64,000 nucleotides of DNA from Ramlibacter sp. (GTDB taxonomy: Bacteria > Pseudomonadota > Gammaproteobacteria > Burkholderiales > Burkholderiaceae_C): assembly GCA_019635435.1 (NCBI GenBank), contig JAHBZM010000001.1, positions 1,178,001 through 1,242,000 of the forward strand, in the 5' to 3' direction. Below the pieces are notes generated by a model that was not told the origin of the DNA, searched no databases, and was given only the letters and a program-made list of their open reading frames with translations. A program made the translations under genes and the position numbers. Of this stretch, positions 59,854 to 64,000 are shown piece after piece; within the stretch, counting starts at the first letter, position 1; each line of letters begins with the position of its first letter.

Positions 59854-59903
59854 ATGTCATTTGTCATAGTGAGTATATGATGCCGAACCATGACAACTGT
59901 CAT
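59854..59903. promoter_or_regulatory. Paired TGTCAT operators in the TetR / oxidoreductase divergent promoter
   Basis: ATGTCATTTGTCAT (59854-59867) carries two TGTCAT hexamers. ATGACAACTGTCAT (59890-59903) is a perfect ATGACA-N2-TGTCAT dyad that includes the oxidoreductase start codon. A TATATGA -10-like element lies between them at 59874. TetR occupancy of the second site would block initiation of transcription or translation. Confidence 0.65.
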
Positions 59904-62199
59904 AGAACCGTCTGAAACCCGTGTCGAGCAGACCGCCTGCATCCTTTGTTCGCGCAACTGCGGACTGAAGGTGAAAACGGAGAACGGCCATTTCGTCAGC
60001 GTGCGCGGCGACGACGCGCACGTGGTCAGCAAGGGATATCTGTGCCAGAAGGCTGCCCGGCTTGACCACTACCAGCACCACGACGACCGATTGCGGCACC
60101 CCCTCAAGCGCATGCCGGATGGCCAGTTCCAGCGTGTCGGCTGGGCGCAGGCTTTGGCGGAAATCGCCGAACGCCTGACCGACATCCGCGGTCGCCATGG
60201 CGGCGACGCCTTTGCATTTGTGGGCGGTGGTGGCCAGGGCAACCACCTTGGCGGCGTGTACAGCCGACAGTTGCTGGCCGCCATGGGTAGCCGCTACGCT
60301 TACAGTTCCCTGGCCCAGGAGAAGACCGGCGACTTCTGGGTCAATGGACGTCTTTTTGGCCACCAGACTTGCCACACCACCGAAGACGTGGAGCATGCCG
60401 ACTATGTGATCTTCATTGGTTGCAATCCCTATCAGTCACACGGCATTCCGAACGCGCGCGACACCCTTCGGCACCTGCAGAAGACGCCTGGGCGCACCAT
60501 GGTCGTGATTGATCCCCGGCGCACTGAATCGGCTCGCCAGGCGCACATCCACTTGCAGCTCAAGCCGGGAACCGACGCCTTTCTGCTGTCAGCCATGCTG
60601 GCAATCATTGTTCGCGAGGGCCTGCACGACCGCGACTTCATCGCCCGCCACTGCAATGGCTTCGAGGCGGTGGAAAAAGCCCTGCGAGAAATTCCGGTCG
60701 CGGACCATGTCCACCGCGCCGATGTGCCGCTGGCCGACGTGGAGCGCGTGGCCCGCGATTTCGCCCGCGCGAAGCATGCCTGCGTGCGGGTGGACCTGGG
60801 TGTCCAGCACACGCTGCACTGCACGCTCAATGGCTACCTCGAGAAGCTGCTGTACCTGGTGACCGGCCATTTCGGGCGGCGGGGTTGCAACAACCTGCAC
60901 ACGCTCATGCTGCCCATGCTGGGCCACACCGACGAGCGGGAGATGCGGGGTGGCCGGCCGCTCAAACGCACAGCCCACCATGGCATGCATCCGATTGCCG
61001 GCATGTATCCGCCCAACGTGCTGCCGGATGAGATCCTCAAGGCGGGAGACAGGCGCCTGCGCGCCGTCTTCGTTGACAGCAGCAACCCGGTTCTGACCTA
61101 CGCCGACACAGGCGCGCAGGAACGCGCTTTCGGTGCCCTGGACCTGCTGGTGGTCGTCGACGTGGCGATGACCGAGACCGCACGGCTGGCGCATTACATT
61201 CTCCCGGCTTCCACGCAGTTCGAAAAAGTCGAGGCAACCGGATTCAACCTGGAATTCCCGGACAACTTCTTTCACCTTCGGGCTCCTGTCCTGCAATCGC
61301 AGGACGACACCCTGCCCGAGCCCGAGATCTACACCCGGCTGCTGGAGGCGATGGGCGCCATCCCCCGGCGCTTTCCCCTTTTGGCCAGCGTGGCGCACTC
61401 CCCATTTCGGGGCAGCCGCTATCGCTTCTATCTTGCGGCCCTGGGGGTGACGCTGGCGCTGCGCAGCCGCTGCCAACCCTTCGCCGCGTCCATCCTCTAC
61501 CGCACGCTGGGACCGGCGTTGCCCGAAGGCCTCGAAGCAGCAGCTTTCCTGCTGCCGTTGAGCGAGCAGTACGCGCGGCGCTACCGTGAGGCCGTGGAGC
61601 GCGCCGGACACAGAGACGGCGCGGCGCTGTTCGATGCGATTCTTCACGGGCGCTCAGGTGTCATTCTCAGTCGGCATCTCCAAGAGGAGAGCTGGTCGTT
61701 GATGCGCACACCGGATCGGCGGGTCCACCTTGATGTTCCGGAAATGTTGCATGAAATGGGCGCGCTGGCGGCTGAACCTGCCATCGAGGCGAAGTTTGTA
61801 CTCATGGCGGGGGAACGGCGCACCTACAACGCCAACCAGATATTCCGGTCGCCGGACTGGCGCAAGACCGATCCTGGCGGTGCGCTGCGCATGCATCCGG
61901 ACGACGCGCAGATGCTAGGCGTTACTGCAGGCGACCGGGTGCGTTGCACCACAGAGGGCGGCAGCCTTGACGTGGACGTTGAGACGGATGACGGCTTGCG
62001 CCGCGGGGTGGTCACGCTCCCGCACGGCTATGGCCAGCGCTACAACGGGGGCTTGCCCGTGGGTCCGACCATCAACCGCCTGACCACGCTGCACCAATGC
62101 GACCCGCTGACAAAGACCCCATTCCACAAACACCTGCCCGTCCGCATCGAAAAGCTGGGGCAGGCCACCGCCCCCGAGGAGACGCCCCTTGAGCACTGA
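59890..62199 (+). CDS. Molybdopterin-dependent oxidoreductase (formate-dehydrogenase/DMSO-reductase family)
   Basis: A 769-residue protein. N-terminal [4Fe-4S] cysteines at 17, 20, 24 and 52 (CILCSRNC...LCQK). The bis-MGD fold follows, and HQTCHTTEDV places Cys161-His162 where formate dehydrogenases have their (Se)Cys-His pair. The C-terminal domain has GDRVRCTTEGGSLDVDV and LPHGYGQRYNGG. No Tat signal, so it is cytosolic. No separate electron-transfer subunit is encoded beside it. ATG 59890 coincides with an operator. Its last 11 bp overlap the enoyl-CoA hydratase gene, so both act together; the substrate is unknown. Confidence 0.88.
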   Translation: MTTVIEPSETRVEQTACILCSRNCGLKVKTENGHFVSVRGDDAHVVSKGYLCQKAARLDHYQHHDDRLRHPLKRMPDGQFQRVGWAQALAEIAERLTDIRGRHGGDAFAFVGGGGQGNHLGGVYSRQLLAAMGSRYAYSSLAQEKTGDFWVNGRLFGHQTCHTTEDVEHADYVIFIGCNPYQSHGIPNARDTLRHLQKTPGRTMVVIDPRRTESARQAHIHLQLKPGTDAFLLSAMLAIIVREGLHDRDFIARHCNGFEAVEKALREIPVADHVHRADVPLADVERVARDFARAKHACVRVDLGVQHTLHCTLNGYLEKLLYLVTGHFGRRGCNNLHTLMLPMLGHTDEREMRGGRPLKRTAHHGMHPIAGMYPPNVLPDEILKAGDRRLRAVFVDSSNPVLTYADTGAQERAFGALDLLVVVDVAMTETARLAHYILPASTQFEKVEATGFNLEFPDNFFHLRAPVLQSQDDTLPEPEIYTRLLEAMGAIPRRFPLLASVAHSPFRGSRYRFYLAALGVTLALRSRCQPFAASILYRTLGPALPEGLEAAAFLLPLSEQYARRYREAVERAGHRDGAALFDAILHGRSGVILSRHLQEESWSLMRTPDRRVHLDVPEMLHEMGALAAEPAIEAKFVLMAGERRTYNANQIFRSPDWRKTDPGGALRMHPDDAQMLGVTAGDRVRCTTEGGSLDVDVETDDGLRRGVVTLPHGYGQRYNGGLPVGPTINRLTTLHQCDPLTKTPFHKHLPVRIEKLGQATAPEETPLEH

Positions 62200-62977
62200 A
62201 AGCAAGGCCCCTGAAGTCCGCACCGTGATCCAGGATCACGTGTGTGTGATCACGCTGGACAACGCCACGAAGAGGAACGCCATCACGCCTGACATGATGC
62301 AGCAGCTGTCGCGGCAACTCACCGCCTTCGAGGACAACGACGACCTGTGGGTGGCGGTGTTGGACCCCGCCGGTGAACACACCACGGCAGGCCTGGACAT
62401 GCCGCAGTTCTTTGGCCCGAGTGCCACGGCCAGGCCGATCCCGGACGACCAGGTGGACCCATTCGGCCTGAAGCGCCGCTGCCACAAGCCGGTGATCTCC
62501 GTCGTGCATGGCGTCACCTACACCGCGGGCATCGAGATGATGCTGGCCAGCGATATCGTCATTGCGGCCGACACGGCCCGCTTTGGCCAGTTGGAAGCCC
62601 GCAGGGGCATCGCACCTCTGGGCGGTGCGCACTACCGCTACCTGACTCGCATGGGCTGGGGCAACGCGATGTACCACTTGTTCCTGTGCGAGGAGTTCCC
62701 GGCAGCGCGCGCGCTGCAGCTCGGGCTGGTCCAGGAGGTGCTTCCCTTTGGACCTCACCGCGCCAGGGCACTGGAGATTGCCCGCAAGATCTGCGAATGC
62801 GCTCCCATCGGCCTGCGCGCCACCAAGGAGGCCGCGCTGACCTACATCCACGAAGGGGAGCAGGCAGCCATCGCCGCCATTGCCGGCATCCGCAAGAAGG
62901 TATTTGCTTCTGCGGACTTCAAGGAAGGCATTCAGTCATTCATGGAGCGGCGGTCCGCCCGCTTCCAGGGGCGCTGA
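62189..62977 (+). CDS. Enoyl-CoA hydratase/isomerase family protein
   Basis: A 262-residue crotonase-fold enzyme. Oxyanion-hole segments are EHTTAGLDMPQFFG and VHGVTYTAGIEMMLASDIVI; the second contains the typical region but with TAG in place of the usual Gly-Gly, and ARRGIAPLGGAHYRY follows. The usual catalytic Glu pair is not obvious, so it may be an isomerase, hydrolase or C-C lyase on a CoA ester instead of a hydratase. TTG 62189 has GAGGAG before it and overlaps the oxidoreductase gene. Confidence 0.87.
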   Translation: MSTESKAPEVRTVIQDHVCVITLDNATKRNAITPDMMQQLSRQLTAFEDNDDLWVAVLDPAGEHTTAGLDMPQFFGPSATARPIPDDQVDPFGLKRRCHKPVISVVHGVTYTAGIEMMLASDIVIAADTARFGQLEARRGIAPLGGAHYRYLTRMGWGNAMYHLFLCEEFPAARALQLGLVQEVLPFGPHRARALEIARKICECAPIGLRATKEAALTYIHEGEQAAIAAIAGIRKKVFASADFKEGIQSFMERRSARFQGR

Positions 62978-63009
62978 ACAGGATCACGAACTGAAAGGAA
63001 ACCAATCGC

Positions 63010-63483
63010 ATGACCATCGTCACCGTCACGACCCCCCATGGCCGGCTTTCCGGCGATCAACGACGCGAATTGTCAGAGACCCTGACCGACGCCGTTCTGG
63101 TGCCCGAGGTGGGCCAGCCCGCGCCGCCCGCGCGCATAGGGTTCCAGGTGCATTTTGCCGAAAAGGCGCTGGATTGCCTGGCGATTGGAGGCCGCTTGCT
63201 CAGCGACCAGACGCCACCACCCGACGTGGCCACCATCGACGTCTGCGTCATGGATGCCGCCTGGCCGCCGTCTGTGCGCAAGCAGGTCATAGAGAACGTT
63301 CTCGCCGCGATGGCGAAAGCTTGCGGACTGGAAAAGCCGTCGCCAGCATGGTGGGTGAACTTCCGCACCATTGACGAAGGCAGTTGGGGATCCCGAGGCG
63401 GCGTGCTGTCCATCCTGGATTTGCTCGCCAGTGGCGTCTTCACACCCGCGCGCATCGCGGAGATTCGCAAGGCTCTTGAGTGA
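63010..63483 (+). CDS. Tautomerase-superfamily-like protein (cis-CaaD-like layout), N-terminal Pro absent
   Basis: A 157-residue protein with two beta-alpha-beta halves: TIVTVTTPHGRLSGDQRREL and TIDVCVMDAAWPPSVRKQVI, each followed by a helix. The mid-region IGFQVHFAE and late WWVNFRTIDEGSWGSRGG resemble the trimeric cis-CaaD/MSAD type. The catalytic Pro that normally follows the initiator Met is Thr here, so classical tautomerase chemistry is doubtful. ATG 63010 is preceded by AAAGGAAACC. It lies 32 bp after the hydratase gene in the same run. Function unknown; assignment moderate. Confidence 0.6.
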   Translation: MTIVTVTTPHGRLSGDQRRELSETLTDAVLVPEVGQPAPPARIGFQVHFAEKALDCLAIGGRLLSDQTPPPDVATIDVCVMDAAWPPSVRKQVIENVLAAMAKACGLEKPSPAWWVNFRTIDEGSWGSRGGVLSILDLLASGVFTPARIAEIRKALE

Positions 63484-63516
63484 AGCAATTGGGTTGCGGG
63501 GTGCACAGCAGGCGTC

Positions 63517-63888
63517 CTACCACTGCCCCGCTTCCACCCGTATTGCCACCTCGCAGTCGTCAAAGATCTCCAGCTTGGCGATCTTGACGCGCACGCCCAG
63601 CACGCCGGGCAGCTGCATCAGGCGCTGGGCCAGCTTGCCGATCAGGCTTTCGAGCAGGTTCACATGCTCGGCCGTGCATTCGTCGATGATGATCTGGCGC
63701 ACCTTGCGGTAGTCCAGCACATGGGTGATCTCGTCGTCGCGCGGGCGCAGGTCCTGCGGGCCCAGGTTCAGCTCGGCGTCCACCTGGATCGGCTGCGGGC
63801 TGGTCTTTTCGTGGTCCAGGATGCCCAGGTTGGCGTCAAAGCGCAGCCCGGTGAGCGTGAGGGTCTGGCTGCCCAGGGCATTGTTCAT
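63517..63888 (-). CDS. folB: Dihydroneopterin aldolase
   Basis: A 123-residue folate-pathway enzyme that cleaves dihydroneopterin to hydroxymethyl-dihydropterin. LTLTGLRFDANLGILDHEKT carries the conserved N-terminal strand and acidic residue. HVLDYRKVRQIIIDECTAEH and NLLESLIGKLAQRLMQLPGV are typical, with the catalytic Lys in VRVKIAKLE. ATG 63888 overlaps the SDR stop (ATGA), so the two are co-translated. In relatives I recall folB close to ttcA; here a 9-kb block separates them. Confidence 0.94.
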   Translation of the reverse strand: MNNALGSQTLTLTGLRFDANLGILDHEKTSPQPIQVDAELNLGPQDLRPRDDEITHVLDYRKVRQIIIDECTAEHVNLLESLIGKLAQRLMQLPGVLGVRVKIAKLEIFDDCEVAIRVEAGQW

Positions 63889-64000
63889 GGCTGCATCAGC
63901 GAAAAGTCGCGTTCAAATTTCATGAGGTGCTGGCCGCCATCCACCAGCAGCGTGGTGCCGGTGATGGACTCGTTCTCCAGCGCAAACTTCACCGTGGCCG
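63885..64000 (-). CDS. SDR-family oxidoreductase, C-terminal end only
   Basis: Only the last 37 residues and the stop are in the window; the start lies beyond the right edge. ENESITGTTLLVDGGQHLM is the usual end of a short-chain dehydrogenase Rossmann domain. Overlap with folB suggests a pteridine-reductase (FolM-like) role in folate metabolism, but this is inferred from position. Confidence 0.8.
   Translation of the reverse strand, partial: ATVKFALENESITGTTLLVDGGQHLMKFERDFSLMQP

Overview
The window looks like chromosomal DNA of a Betaproteobacterium, most likely a Comamonadaceae-type member of Burkholderiales. The evidence is a high-GC sequence, a Bug/TctC solute receptor, a Porin_4-type porin, a fused double UvrA, an SAH riboswitch before ahcY, and short interspersed repeats of a kind I associate with that family. 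Most genes are housekeeping. One stretch (54.4-63.5 kb) looks like an accessory catabolic island. No tRNA, rRNA, CRISPR array, transposase or phage gene was seen.

Layout. 0-8.6 kb: 3' end of a chromene-carboxylate isomerase gene; a DUF4212/sodium-solute symporter pair; a membrane-anchored sensor-exonuclease fusion; a cNMP/CBS/DUF294 protein; a branched-chain-type ABC receptor. 8.7-15.5 kb: a 1905-residue tandem UvrA and a histone-deacetylase-family amidohydrolase. 15.5-20.4 kb: an ArsR-AHSA1-DUF1801 operon diverging from a TetR-controlled YbhGFSR-like exporter. 20.4-24.4 kb (minus): prfC, an S41 protease lipoprotein and a HAD phosphatase. 24.4-27.9 kb: SAH riboswitch, ahcY, tlyA and metF, a methyl-cycle operon. 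28.5-33.2 kb (minus): paaABCDE plus an EamA permease behind a perfect TetR-type operator. 33.4-49.3 kb: porin, rlmJ, rplM-rpsI, a coiled-coil membrane protein, bactofilin, erpA, anmK, an M23 peptidase, tyrS, a CDF transporter, dtd, ybeY-phoH, a two-component system and ruvAB. 49.2-54.4 kb (minus): a possible ether-lipid-cleaving fusion protein, a DSD1-type PLP enzyme, a histidine phosphatase, a lipoprotein and ttcA. 54.4-63.5 kb: LysR, acyl-CoA ligase, VOC protein, Bug receptor, a decayed tesB-like thioesterase, TetR, molybdopterin oxidoreductase, enoyl-CoA hydratase and a tautomerase-like protein. 63.5-64 kb (minus): folB and the end of an SDR gene.

The most unusual structure is a family of about 49-bp elements, five copies in the window. 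Each has an imperfect GCTAnn-N5-nnTAGC dyad followed by a GC-rich tail resembling GTGGCCGCC...GGACTCCAG. Four lie wholly inside conserved genes without breaking the frame (HAD phosphatase, tlyA, paaE, desaturase-YhhN fusion). The fifth supplies the last codons and stop of phoH. Four of the five sit in the same orientation and reading phase relative to their host gene. Separately, a different palindromic repeat forms the linker exactly between the two halves of the tandem UvrA, and a GC-rich repeat appears to encode the N-terminal extension of MetF. Together these suggest that short palindromic elements are adding peptide segments to core proteins in this lineage.
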